A DNA stretch of 11,138 bases, from the NCBI GenBank assembly GCA_014378185.1, contig JACMOE010000036.1:1-11138 (forward strand). Reading direction: 5' to 3'. Position 1 is the first letter of the stretch. Every line of letters starts with the position of its first letter. The position numbers and the translations under genes were made by a program. Positions 1 to 7,529 of this stretch are shown here, one piece after another. The notes beneath the pieces were generated by a model. The model was not told the origin of the DNA. It saw only the letters and a program-made list of their open reading frames with translations, and did not search any database. The stretch is from Gemmatimonadaceae bacterium. GTDB taxonomy: Bacteria; Gemmatimonadota; Gemmatimonadetes; Gemmatimonadales; Gemmatimonadaceae.

Positions 1-1160
1 GGACCAACCTGCGTCTCCAACGCCTGGAAGAGCGCACCGACGCGCATCTGCAGTTCGGCGATGGTGTCCGCCCGTTCGCGCCCATTCGCACCGACCGTCG
101 CGCCGACCCTCTGCTGCAACGCCACTGTTGCACGGTACAGCGTGACAATCGAGTCGAGCGTCACGTGCCACCGTTCGCGCGTTGCCGGCGACGCATCCTG
201 CCTCAAATCCGCGCGGACCGTGAAGTTCGCACGGCCAGCAACGGCGCCTCCAGACTGGAGCGTGACCGTGTAGCCGCCGGGCCGCACGAGTGCCCCGGGA
301 ATGGCGTGACGTGAATCCTCCTCGTCGCCACCCGTTGCACCGGCAGGCAACGCCGGCAGCGACGGAGCACGGAGATCCCATGTCGCCACAGTTGCGCCGC
401 GACGCAGTGTCACGGCCTGACGCCACTGCTCACGCCCGCCGCGCGATGCCTCCGTCACCACCAGCGTTGCGGTCGCACCCGAATCACGGTTCCACACCAT
501 GAACGTCACGCCATTCGCCGGATTCTCGCCCTTGAAGTGCATGTCGCCCGTGTGGCCGAGATGCTTCACCAGTCGCTTCTGCCACACGACGGGCGCCACC
601 GGTGCGAGCGACACGGGATTGGCCAGCGCCATCACAACCAGGGCGCGCAGCGGCCGCACGTCGTCGAGAATCCAGATGCCGCGTCCATGCGTGGCGAGTA
701 CGAGGGAATGATCCCGCGCATGGATCTGCACGTCGTTCACCGGCACCGTGGGCAGGTTCGCGCGGAACGACACCCAATGCGCCGCACGATCGGTCGAGAG
801 ATACAAGCCGAACTCCGTGCCCAGAAAGATGAGGTTGCGATCGACGAGATCCTCGCGGAGCACGTGCGGCACCACCGCAGCGGGAAGGTTGGCCGCCATG
901 GCGCTCCACGTCCGTCCATAGTCCGCCGACCGATACACCCGGTTGGTGAAGTCGCCGTTCTGGTGGCCATCGAACAGCGCATACACCACGCTCGCGTCAT
1001 GACGCGAGGCTTCCACGTGACGCACCCACGTGCCAGCTGGCAACCCCGGCACGTTGCCGACGACGTTCGTCCACGACGCTCCTTCGTCGCGCGACACCTG
1101 GCGCTGCCCATCATCCGTGCCCACATAGAGCACTCGGCGGTCGCGCGGCGATTCGGAAAA
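1..1160 (-). pseudogene. C-terminal continuation of the BNR propeller protein, in the +1 frame, cut by window edge
   Basis: Translating the minus strand from 1160 in the frame one base on from the upstream part gives an open reading of more than 380 codons with no stop to the window edge. It resumes the same family at once: FSESPRDRRVLYVGTDDG, then VSRDEGASW and RSADYGRTW Asp-box repeats, LIFLGTEFGLYLSTD, and the family signature ATHGRGIWILDD (near 660-695). A C-terminal region follows with a beta-sandwich-like stretch ending in a helical segment (ERWHVTLDSIVTLYRATVA). I therefore read 1-2877 as one gene split by an indel. No start codon with a ribosome binding site is evident at the break, so this part is probably untranslated unless the break is a sequencing or assembly error. 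Confidence 0.8.
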
Positions 1161-2877
1161 CGCCGTCGTCGAGCGCGAGCGTCAACGAGTCGGGCAATTG
1201 CCCCATGATCGCGAGCGACCGACGATTCACTCCGCTGGTGAAGTCGCCAAGCCGAGTCCACGATTCACCCCGATCGCGCGAGCGATAGAGGTTGCGCATG
1301 CCGGCATACAGCGTGTGCGGGTCGTGCGACGACACGGCGAACGCGGCATTCCAGTTCGCGCCTTCCTGGAACCGGCCCACGCGCGGCGCGGGCGGCCCCC
1401 AGTTGCCGCGCTTGTACACGTCGCCCTCGGGCCACATGGGGCGGATCATCCGCTTCTCCATCGTCTGCAAGTCCACGCGCGCGAGCCCGAGGTACTGCGA
1501 CGTGAGGTACAACGTGCGGTTGTCGGTGGTATCGAACTGCGCGTGAAAACCGTCACCACCGCTGATCGTGAACCAGTCCTCGTTCAGGATCCCGTCCGTC
1601 CAGTGTGTCGCGCTCGGTCCGCACCAGTGACTGTTGTCCTGTAGTCCACCGCAGATGCGGAAGGGCACCGAGTTGTCGAGACCGATGTGATAGAACTGCG
1701 ACACGGGCAACGCACGCTGGAACAGCCAGTGCACGCCACGGTCGTAGGAAATGCCGAGCCCGCCGTCGTCACCCTTCACGACGTGCCGTGAATCCTTCGG
1801 ATCCACCCAGATGATGCGATCGTCGCCGTGCAGCGTCTGCTTCGGCTCGCGCCATGTGTGCCCGCTGTCGTCGGACACGGAGTACTGCACCTGATACAGC
1901 CGACGCTCATCGCTCGGATCCACGAGCAACTTGCTCGAGTAGCCGGGACGTGGATTCCAGTCGCCCATCCGGCGCCAGGTAGCCCCCTTGTCGCCCGACC
2001 GATAAATGCCCGCGCGCCGCTCCTCATACGACACGCTCGACGTATACCGCCGGCCCTGCTCGACTGAAACGTACACGACATCCGGATTCCTTCGATAAAC
2101 CGAGATGCCGATGCGGCCGACGATGCCCAGTGGCAAGCCATTCGACAGCTTGCTCCACGTGGCGCCCGCATCGGTGGACTTCCACAGCGCCGAACCCGGC
2201 CCGCCACCAACAAACCCGAACGCCTGACGTCGGCGCTGATACGTCGCCGCATACAGCGTGTTCGCGTCCGACGGGTCCATCGCCACATCCGTGACTCCGG
2301 TATCCTCGTTGCCCTTCAGCACGAGTTGCCAGCTCCGTCCCCCATCGGCCGTCTTGTACAACCCACGCTCAGCCGACGGACCCCACAGCTTGCCCGGCAC
2401 GGCGACATACACGACGTCGCGATTAGCGGGATGCGTGACGATCCGCGCAATGTGACCGCTCTCGGGAAGCCCCGTGTTGGTCCAGCTCTTCCCGCCGTCA
2501 ACCGACTTGTAGACGCCGTCTCCCCAGCCGGAACTCTGCCGATTGGTGCCCTCGCCGGTGCCCACCCAGATCACGTTCGGATCGCCCTGGAACAGGCCGA
2601 GTGCGCCGACCGAGTGCACCTTTTCCTTTTCGAACACGGGCGTCAGCGTGGTCGCGTTGTCCGTGGTCTTCCATACCCCGCCAGTGGCCGACGCGATGTA
2701 CATGAGTGTGGGGTCGGACTCGAGCACCGCGACATCGGTGATGCGTCCCGACATCGACGCCGGCCCGATGGATCGGAAGTGCATGCCCGACAGCATCGAT
2801 GCGTCGAGTGCACTGGTCTGCGCAGCGGCGCTCAGTGCGGGAAGGAGCAGTGCGGCAAGACAGGTGACAGCGCGCAT
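1111..2877 (-). CDS. Secreted BNR/sortilin-like beta-propeller protein, N-terminal part (frameshifted)
   Basis: This is the 588-residue product translated before the frameshift. Residues 1-20 form a Sec signal peptide with a hydrophobic core and an Ala-rich cleavage site before Gln20. The rest is a run of BNR/Asp-box repeats of the S-x-D-x-G-x-T-W type: KSVDGGKSW (about 124-132), KTADGGRSW, KSTDAGATW, RSGDKGATW, VSDDSGHTW, RSRDRGESW. This is the pattern of the VPS10/sortilin-like 'glycosyl hydrolase' or WD40/YVTN/BNR family found in many exported proteins. No catalytic glycosidase activity is established for this group, so enzyme names should be distrusted. Family members normally run to about 900-1,100 residues. 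Here the last 15 codons, after Val573, are out of frame and end in TGA at 1111-1113. No clear Shine-Dalgarno precedes the ATG, but the signal peptide supports it. The gene lies 69 bp downstream of yeiH on the same strand. Confidence 0.85.
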   Translation of the reverse strand: MRAVTCLAALLLPALSAAAQTSALDASMLSGMHFRSIGPASMSGRITDVAVLESDPTLMYIASATGGVWKTTDNATTLTPVFEKEKVHSVGALGLFQGDPNVIWVGTGEGTNRQSSGWGDGVYKSVDGGKSWTNTGLPESGHIARIVTHPANRDVVYVAVPGKLWGPSAERGLYKTADGGRSWQLVLKGNEDTGVTDVAMDPSDANTLYAATYQRRRQAFGFVGGGPGSALWKSTDAGATWSKLSNGLPLGIVGRIGISVYRRNPDVVYVSVEQGRRYTSSVSYEERRAGIYRSGDKGATWRRMGDWNPRPGYSSKLLVDPSDERRLYQVQYSVSDDSGHTWREPKQTLHGDDRIIWVDPKDSRHVVKGDDGGLGISYDRGVHWLFQRALPVSQFYHIGLDNSVPFRICGGLQDNSHWCGPSATHWTDGILNEDWFTISGGDGFHAQFDTTDNRTLYLTSQYLGLARVDLQTMEKRMIRPMWPEGDVYKRGNWGPPAPRVGRFQEGANWNAAFAVSSHDPHTLYAGMRNLYRSRDRGESWTRLGDFTSGVNRRSLAIMGQLPDSLTLALDDGVFRIAARPPSALCGHG

Positions 2878-2946
2878 GGCTGAACGGGGGGTGAAGGTCT
2901 GGAGTGCGTCTCGGGCACAGCATTGTTCAGTGCAGTCAGAGCGGCG

Positions 2947-4008
2947 TCAACGTATGCCGAGTACGTGGATCAGCGTGATGCTGAGCGTGATCAGGACAAT
3001 GAGTGACGCGGTGACGGTGAGTATTACCGGCTTGCCAACGGTGCGGATAGCCTTCAGGTCCACTCCCAGCCCGAGCGCTGCCATCGCCGCAACGGTCAGC
3101 CACGTGGACAGGCTCTTCATCGGTGCGGCCACGCCTGGCGGAATAGCCCCACTCGAGCGCAATCCCGCCAGCACGAGAAATCCGATGATGAACCACGGCA
3201 CGAACCGCGTGACCTGGAACCGCGCCGCACCTGCTTGCGGCGCATCGGCGTCGTTGCGGTGCTTCAGCGCGAAGAACAGCACGACGGGTCCCAGCATCAG
3301 CACTCGCACCAGCTTCACCAGCGTGCCCACCTGTCCCGACAGCACGCTCACCGGAAATGCCGCAGCGAGCACCTGCGGCACCGCATACACCGTGAGCCCC
3401 GCGAGCACGCCGTATTGATAGAAACTCAATCCCAGCGGATGGATCAGGAACGGCAGCCCGATCACCACGACGACGCCAAGTATCGCCGTGAAGGCAATGG
3501 ACGACGCGACATGCGCCTTGTCGGCACGAATCACCGGCGCGACTGCCGCGATGGCCGAATTGCCGCAGATGGAGTTGCCGCACGCGACGAGCACGGAGAG
3601 CTTGTGGGGCAGGCCCAATGCGCGTCCGATGCCGTAGCTGAAGACGATGCCCAGCACGACCAGGAGCACGATCCCCACCGCGAGCGACGGTCCGGCGCGG
3701 AGAAGCAGGGGAAGATCCACGGACGCCCCAAGCAGCAGCACGGCCACCTCGAGGATCTCCTTGGCCGTGAAACTGACGCCTGGATTCACCGCGGCGGGTG
3801 GCGTCCACAGCGTCCGAACGAGCATCCCCAGCAAGATGGCCACCACCAACCCCTCGATGACGGGATGCCCGAATGCCCGCGCTTCCACGGCCGCCACCCC
3901 TAGCGCGATCACGCCCACCACAGTGGCGAACAGGATGCCCGGCAACAGCCGCGTGATGCGGGAAGGGTCGGTTTCGGCGGCGGGCTGGAGTGGGGCGATG
4001 GTTGTCAC
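2947..4008 (-). CDS. yeiH: YeiH-family putative sulfate exporter
   Basis: A 353-residue polytopic inner-membrane protein of the UPF0324/YeiH putative sulfate exporter (PSE) family, usually about 330-350 residues. About ten hydrophobic segments are visible, starting at 21-40, 50-66, 85-103 and 108-125. The diagnostic motif CGNSICGNSAI is at 143-153, followed by the conserved TVYAVPQV at 206-213 and the Gly-rich GLGVDLKAI near 312-321. Export of sulfate or a related sulfur oxyanion is the family prediction and is not proven. The start is GTG at 4008-4006, with a weak GAGA 8-11 bases upstream. The gene is divergent from the LysR-type regulator, the same arrangement as yeiH/yeiE in enterobacteria, which supports both assignments. 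Control probably lies in the shared intergenic region. No terminator was seen before the next gene, 69 bp downstream. Confidence 0.93.
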   Translation of the reverse strand: MTTIAPLQPAAETDPSRITRLLPGILFATVVGVIALGVAAVEARAFGHPVIEGLVVAILLGMLVRTLWTPPAAVNPGVSFTAKEILEVAVLLLGASVDLPLLLRAGPSLAVGIVLLVVLGIVFSYGIGRALGLPHKLSVLVACGNSICGNSAIAAVAPVIRADKAHVASSIAFTAILGVVVVIGLPFLIHPLGLSFYQYGVLAGLTVYAVPQVLAAAFPVSVLSGQVGTLVKLVRVLMLGPVVLFFALKHRNDADAPQAGAARFQVTRFVPWFIIGFLVLAGLRSSGAIPPGVAAPMKSLSTWLTVAAMAALGLGVDLKAIRTVGKPVILTVTASLIVLITLSITLIHVLGIR

Positions 4009-4098
4009 AAAACGTCTCTACGAAGGAGCGCACCACGGGTGCACCTGAAGCGTAGGCCTCAACGAGCCATGATACAAAGATATTTAAGTAATGATGAG

Positions 4099-4113
4099 AT
4101 AACTTGTAGTTAT
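4099..4113. promoter_or_regulatory. Candidate LysR-type operator (T-N11-A dyad) overlapping the regulator start codon
   Basis: The sequence ATAACTTGTAGTTAT is a perfect inverted repeat with 6-bp arms and a 3-bp spacer. It contains T-N11-A (T4100, A4112), the generic binding signature of LysR-type regulators. It sits in the A+T-rich part of the divergent yeiH/LysR intergenic region and covers the A and T of the LysR ATG at 4112. That position suits negative autoregulation by blocking initiation. It also lies upstream of yeiH, where activation could act. The dyad is seen directly; the function is inferred. Confidence 0.5.
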
Positions 4114-5071
4114 GACACTCAACCTCCATCACCTGCGTATCTTCGCCAATGTGGCCGAGCGGGGCGGCTTCTCCCGCGCGGCCGCCGCGCTGCGCATCAG
4201 CCAACCCGCCGTCTCCAAGTCCGTTGCGGCGCTGGAACGGCAATTGGGCACCACGCTCTTCGACCGCACGGGACGCGCGACGACGCTCACGGACGCAGGC
4301 ACCGTCCTGTTTACCCGCGCGCGCGAGCTGTTCGCCGTGGAGCAATCCGCCGAGGAGGAGCTGCGCACCCTGAAAGGGCTGGAGGGTGGCGTCCTCCGCA
4401 TTGCGGCCAGCACCACCGTCGTGAACTACCTGCTGTCTGCCTACCTCGCTCGCTTTCGCGACGCATACCCGCGCGTGACGCTGCGCGTCTCCAGCGCCAA
4501 CACGCGTGATGTCGCGCGTGCGATGCTGGGTCGGCGCGTCGACGTCACGCTCGTCGAAGGGCCCGTTGAGCACGAGCGCCTCGAGACCTTGCCCTGGCGC
4601 AAGGACGAACTCGTCGTGATCGGCCATCCCGGCCACGCATTCGCCCGTCGGCGGCGACTGCGCCTCGCCGACCTCGGGGATGCGTCGTTCATCGTGCGCG
4701 AACGCGGATCGGGCACGCGCCGCGTGGCGGAGGAGGCACTCGCCGGGCGCGGCGTCTCGGTGAACGTTGGCCTCGAGCTTGCCAGCACCGAAGCCATCAA
4801 GCAGGCGGTCGCAGCGGGACTTGGCCTCGCGATCGTGTCACGCGCGGCGATCGCCGACCAACTCGCACTCGGCCGCATCGTCGTGTTGCCGGTGCGCGAC
4901 GTGTCCTTCGCGCGAACACTGAGCGAGCTTCGCTTCGTCGGCCGCGCGCCCTCCGCGGCGGCGGTGGCCTTTCGTGCGATGCTGTGGGACCAGCGCGCCG
5001 CTACACCACCCCCATCACCCAGGGTTCGTGGTCAGGATACTCAGGTCGCGCAGGAATACGCGCGGCGGTAG
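4112..5071 (+). CDS. LysR-type transcriptional regulator (YeiE/CbbR-like)
   Basis: A 319-residue LysR-family regulator. The N-terminal winged helix-turn-helix spans about residues 4-64, with FSRAAAALRISQPAVSKSVA (20-39) as the recognition core. A linker helix follows, then the two-lobed effector-binding domain from about 94 to 295, with IRERGSGTR-like ligand-loop residues (RERGSGTR, 196-203) and the conserved SxEAIKQAVAAGLGLAIVS hinge (225-243). Both features are typical of the CysB/CbbR/YeiE branch. The gene diverges from the YeiH exporter, so sensing sulfite or another sulfur anion is plausible by analogy with enterobacterial YeiE. The ATG at 4112 has only a weak GATGAG about 13 bases upstream and is covered by the dyad at 4099-4113. 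The C-terminal tail after residue 300 is Pro/Arg-rich and overlaps the convergent dehydrogenase gene by 57 bp. Confidence 0.92.
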   Translation: MTLNLHHLRIFANVAERGGFSRAAAALRISQPAVSKSVAALERQLGTTLFDRTGRATTLTDAGTVLFTRARELFAVEQSAEEELRTLKGLEGGVLRIAASTTVVNYLLSAYLARFRDAYPRVTLRVSSANTRDVARAMLGRRVDVTLVEGPVEHERLETLPWRKDELVVIGHPGHAFARRRRLRLADLGDASFIVRERGSGTRRVAEEALAGRGVSVNVGLELASTEAIKQAVAAGLGLAIVSRAAIADQLALGRIVVLPVRDVSFARTLSELRFVGRAPSAAAVAFRAMLWDQRAATPPPSPRVRGQDTQVAQEYARR

Positions 5072-5728
5072 CGCGAGCGCTGCCATGAGTGATTGGGCCA
5101 CGTCGTCGGGCTGCATCATGTGGGCTTCCTCGCCGATAGGAAGGCCCATGCTGACGGCCAGCTCCGTGTTCACCGTACTGGGCAGCAGTGCCGTGACTCG
5201 TATTCCCTGCTTGCGCACCTCGGGCATCAGCGACTCCGTGAACGAGAGCACCGCTGCCTTCGACGCCGCATACGCCGAAAGTTGCGCCGACCCCTTTTGT
5301 CCGGCGGTCGATGCCACGTTGACGATGTCCCCGCCATGTGCCGCGAGCATGTGCGGCAGCGCAGCGCGCGTGACGTAGTAGAGCCCGAACACGTTGACGC
5401 GGAAGATCCGCTCCCACACATCGGGCTCCATTTCAAGCACCGAGCCGAAGGCGGCAATCCCCGCGTTGTTGACCAGGATGTCGATGCCGCCCAGGTCGCG
5501 CGCCACCTGCGCTACTGCGCCCTCTGCCTCGCTGCGCACGGCCAGGTCGGCGGTCGCGATGCTCGTGCGGGCCGCTGGACCCATCGCCTGCGCGACGGCC
5601 TCGAGATCGCTGCGCGAGCGAGCCACCAGGCCCACGCTCACCCCCTCGGCCGCAAGTGCGAGGGCGATTGCCCGGCCAATTCCCTTGCCAGCGCCCGTTA
5701 CGAGGGCGCGCTTTCCAGTCAATCGCAT
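5015..5728 (-). CDS. Short-chain dehydrogenase/reductase (classical SDR, FabG-like)
   Basis: A 237-residue NAD(P)-dependent cytosolic oxidoreductase of the classical SDR family (typical length about 250). The Rossmann nucleotide-binding motif TGAGKGIG is at 11-18, NNAG at 87-90, and the catalytic triad is Ser140 (IVNVAS), Tyr153 and Lys157 (YAASK). The Arg at position 37, after the second beta strand (LVARSR), suggests NADPH preference. The substrate cannot be told from sequence; 3-oxoacyl-ACP reductase-like annotation is generic. The reading frame is open further upstream to 5917, but that 63-residue extension has no SDR similarity and would overlap the PAS gene. The ATG at 5728, directly before the first beta strand (RLTGKRALVTG) and preceded by GAGA, is the better start. 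It overlaps the LysR gene tail to tail and lies 154 bp downstream of the PAS gene on the same strand. Confidence 0.92.
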   Translation of the reverse strand: MRLTGKRALVTGAGKGIGRAIALALAAEGVSVGLVARSRSDLEAVAQAMGPAARTSIATADLAVRSEAEGAVAQVARDLGGIDILVNNAGIAAFGSVLEMEPDVWERIFRVNVFGLYYVTRAALPHMLAAHGGDIVNVASTAGQKGSAQLSAYAASKAAVLSFTESLMPEVRKQGIRVTALLPSTVNTELAVSMGLPIGEEAHMMQPDDVAQSLMAALALPPRVFLRDLSILTTNPG

Positions 5729-5882
5729 GTCGGTTCTCGCGTCAGTGATGTGATTGAAGGGAGTGTAATGAGCCCGCAGTTCCCAGGCCACGAGCGCAAT
5801 GGCTCGACTACCTCGTGTGCTCGCAATCGAGTGCGTCGGCCGCTCGACGGAGAGCACCGATCGAGATGGTGTCATACTGGTG

Positions 5883-7148
5883 TCAGCGCGAGACCCCGCT
5901 CCCGACCTCGACCGCATGAATCATCACCGTGTGCACCGTCCCATCGGGACGCGTGACCGGCTGGTAGACGAAGTCGAAGAACCGCTCGCGCGTGGTGCCA
6001 TCGGGCCCCGCAATCATCGCCGAGGTCGCCGCTCCCACGTACGGGCGCGCCGTGCGAATCACGTCGCGCAACATTTCGATCAAGAACGGTTGCTCGGCAA
6101 GTTCAGGGAGCGCCTCCGACACGGTTTTACCCAGCACGTCGCGCCCCCCGATGAGCGCGCGATAACGTGCATTCGCGCTGCGAAACACCAGCGACGATGC
6201 GTCCAGCGTGGCGATGGCGGCGGGTGCCTGGTCGAGCACGCGCCCCAATTCCGTGCGCGCATGCTGCGCGTCCGCGATCGTCGCGCGCTGGTCGGTGACG
6301 TCGGTATGCGCTCCGACCCACTCCCGGATGGTGCCGTCCGCATTGAGGATCGGGACGGCACGAATCGAGAACAGCCGGTACTCGCCGTCGGCAATACGAA
6401 CACGGTGCTCGAAGTTGAACACGCTCCGCGTCGCGACGGATCGGTTCCATGCCTCCACGGTAGGGCCGGCATCGTCGGGATGCACAGCGTTCGCCCACCC
6501 GAACCCCTCGTATTGCGCGGTGGACTGGCCCGTCAACGCCGTCCATCCCGGCTGCTCTCCTTCCATGCGGCCCTCGGCACTGTTCGTCCAGGTGTAGTGG
6601 CCGGCTGCTTCCACGAGGGCGCGGTACCGCTGCTCGCTCCTGATCAGTGATTGGCGCGCCACTTCCGCTTCAGCGCGTGCGGCGCGCTCCTTCGTCAGAC
6701 GCGACTCCTGTTCCTCCACCCGCTGCTGTGCGCTGATGTCGCGGAAGGTGACTACCACACCGACGATCTGGCGGCGCTCGCGAATCGGGATGGATGTGAA
6801 GTCCACATGTAGTGGCGTGCCGTCCTTTCGCCAGAACACGTCACCGCCCACTCGCTGCTGGACACCCTCCGTGACCGAGATGTAGATCGGCGACTCCGCC
6901 CGTGGGAACGGGGTTCCGTCAGGATACTTGTGGTGGATGAGCTCATGCTGCGGCTTGCCGAGCATTTCACGCGCGGTGTAGCCGAGCAGGCGAGCGGCCG
7001 CCTCGTTCACGAATACGGTGTTGCCAGCGGGATCCAGGAAATACACACCGTCATCAATGGCGTTGAGTACCTGCTCGGCGCGTTCGCGCAGCAGCGTTAC
7101 AGCGCGAGCGGTGGCTTCGTCTGGCGTGAAAGTCATGTTTTGGGTCAC
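5883..7148 (-). CDS. Triple-PAS-domain protein lacking an output domain
   Basis: A 421-residue soluble protein made of three successive PAS sensory domains: about 21-142 (VLNAIDDGVYFLDPAGNTVF through VVVTFRDISAQQR), 171-290 (RYRALVEAAGHYTW through VGAHTDVTDQR, with the PAC-type DGTIREWVGA) and 300-415 (LGRVLDQAPAAIATLD through DGTVHTVMIHAVEV). A charged, probably coiled-coil helix at 140-172 links the first two. PAS arrays normally precede a histidine kinase, GGDEF or phosphatase domain; here the chain stops directly after the third PAC motif and the next 150 bp encode nothing kinase-like in any frame I read. It may be a partner for a separate kinase or the remnant of one. The bound ligand is unknown. 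The start is GTG 7148 or ATG 7136; neither has a good Shine-Dalgarno, so the choice is open by four residues. No membrane segment. Confidence 0.88.
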   Translation of the reverse strand: MTQNMTFTPDEATARAVTLLRERAEQVLNAIDDGVYFLDPAGNTVFVNEAAARLLGYTAREMLGKPQHELIHHKYPDGTPFPRAESPIYISVTEGVQQRVGGDVFWRKDGTPLHVDFTSIPIRERRQIVGVVVTFRDISAQQRVEEQESRLTKERAARAEAEVARQSLIRSEQRYRALVEAAGHYTWTNSAEGRMEGEQPGWTALTGQSTAQYEGFGWANAVHPDDAGPTVEAWNRSVATRSVFNFEHRVRIADGEYRLFSIRAVPILNADGTIREWVGAHTDVTDQRATIADAQHARTELGRVLDQAPAAIATLDASSLVFRSANARYRALIGGRDVLGKTVSEALPELAEQPFLIEMLRDVIRTARPYVGAATSAMIAGPDGTTRERFFDFVYQPVTRPDGTVHTVMIHAVEVGSGVSR

Positions 7149-7529
7149 GATATCTGGAAAGTCAGTGGCGCCGACAGGCGCGAGCGGCCTGGGAACGCGC
7201 GTCCTTTGGTCACGCGGAAATCAGGCCCGGTCGTCTCCCGCATCTGCCGTCGGGCTGGTACTCGATCTTCCTCTCGCGATGTTGTCCAGCGCTATCGTCG
7301 CATTTCGACTGAGCCCGGACAGCTTCGCGCGCTTCATCGGCGACCTCTTGAACGTAGTGTGCATTCTTTCCCGCGATCGCGGGCCGTGGCGCGAAGGGCG
7401 AGTCCATGGACAGTGCCCGCGCGAACTTCACGTTCCATGGGCACACCTCCTGGGACGTCTGGCGGGATACCCATTTCGTGATCCGGCTCGGACGGCGCGG
7501 GAGCAAGCAGGAGCGCACGCGGACGGCGC
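7149..7529. other. 381-bp intergenic region between the PAS and kinase genes
   Basis: No intact gene is supported here. The stretch holds a decayed queG fragment on the minus strand (7360-7485), described separately. The rest, 7149-7359, should contain the PAS gene promoter, but I see no convincing -35/-10 pair. No strong terminator hairpin with a T run follows the kinase stop codon at 7530. Confidence 0.6.
7360..7485 (-). pseudogene. queG: Remnant of queG (epoxyqueuosine reductase), C-terminal ferredoxin-like segment
   Basis: About 42 codons on the minus strand read QEVCPWNVKFARAL (7452-7411), then SPFAPRPAIAGKNA, ending at 7360. This matches the second 4Fe-4S site of QueG, the cobalamin and iron-sulfur enzyme that makes queuosine from epoxyqueuosine in tRNA anticodons (normally CQEVCPWN followed by xxFA and a SPFAPR-like stretch). 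Here the Cys before QEVC is Ser, the other upstream cluster cysteines are absent, and there is no start codon or N-terminal domain. The frame stays open to a stop at 7210, but similarity fades after GKNA. Codon third positions in this stretch are clearly G+C-enriched in this frame and not in the kinase gene's frame, as expected for recently decayed coding DNA. Assigned from family memory; a search is needed to confirm it. Confidence 0.6.

Noticed and set aside
1155..1163. Programmed ribosomal frameshift joining the two halves of the propeller protein
   Set aside because: The shift needed is +1 at GGC-GTT-TTC, with no rare codon, stop codon or upstream stimulator seen. The family comparison suggests several residues are missing at the join, which fits a deletion better.
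537..1208. A 223-codon plus-strand ORF opposite the propeller gene
   Set aside because: Its Arg/His-rich, featureless sequence is antisense to a minus-strand frame with strong BNR family motifs.
2936..4636. A 566-codon minus-strand ORF spanning the yeiH region and part of the LysR gene
   Set aside because: It is a long open shadow frame in G+C-rich DNA. It is antisense to the LysR gene and out of frame with YeiH, whose sequence has clear family motifs and membrane segments.
5729..5917. N-terminal extension of the dehydrogenase frame to 5917
   Set aside because: The extra 63 residues have no SDR similarity and would overlap the PAS gene. The ATG at 5728 sits directly before the first Rossmann strand.
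7334..7451. A 34-codon minus-strand ORF (start 7438) preceded by a perfect AGGAGGTG Shine-Dalgarno
   Set aside because: The AGGAGGTG falls exactly on the codons for QEV(C) of the queG remnant in another frame, so the 'ribosome binding site' is decayed coding sequence. The ORF itself has no codon bias and no recognisable content.
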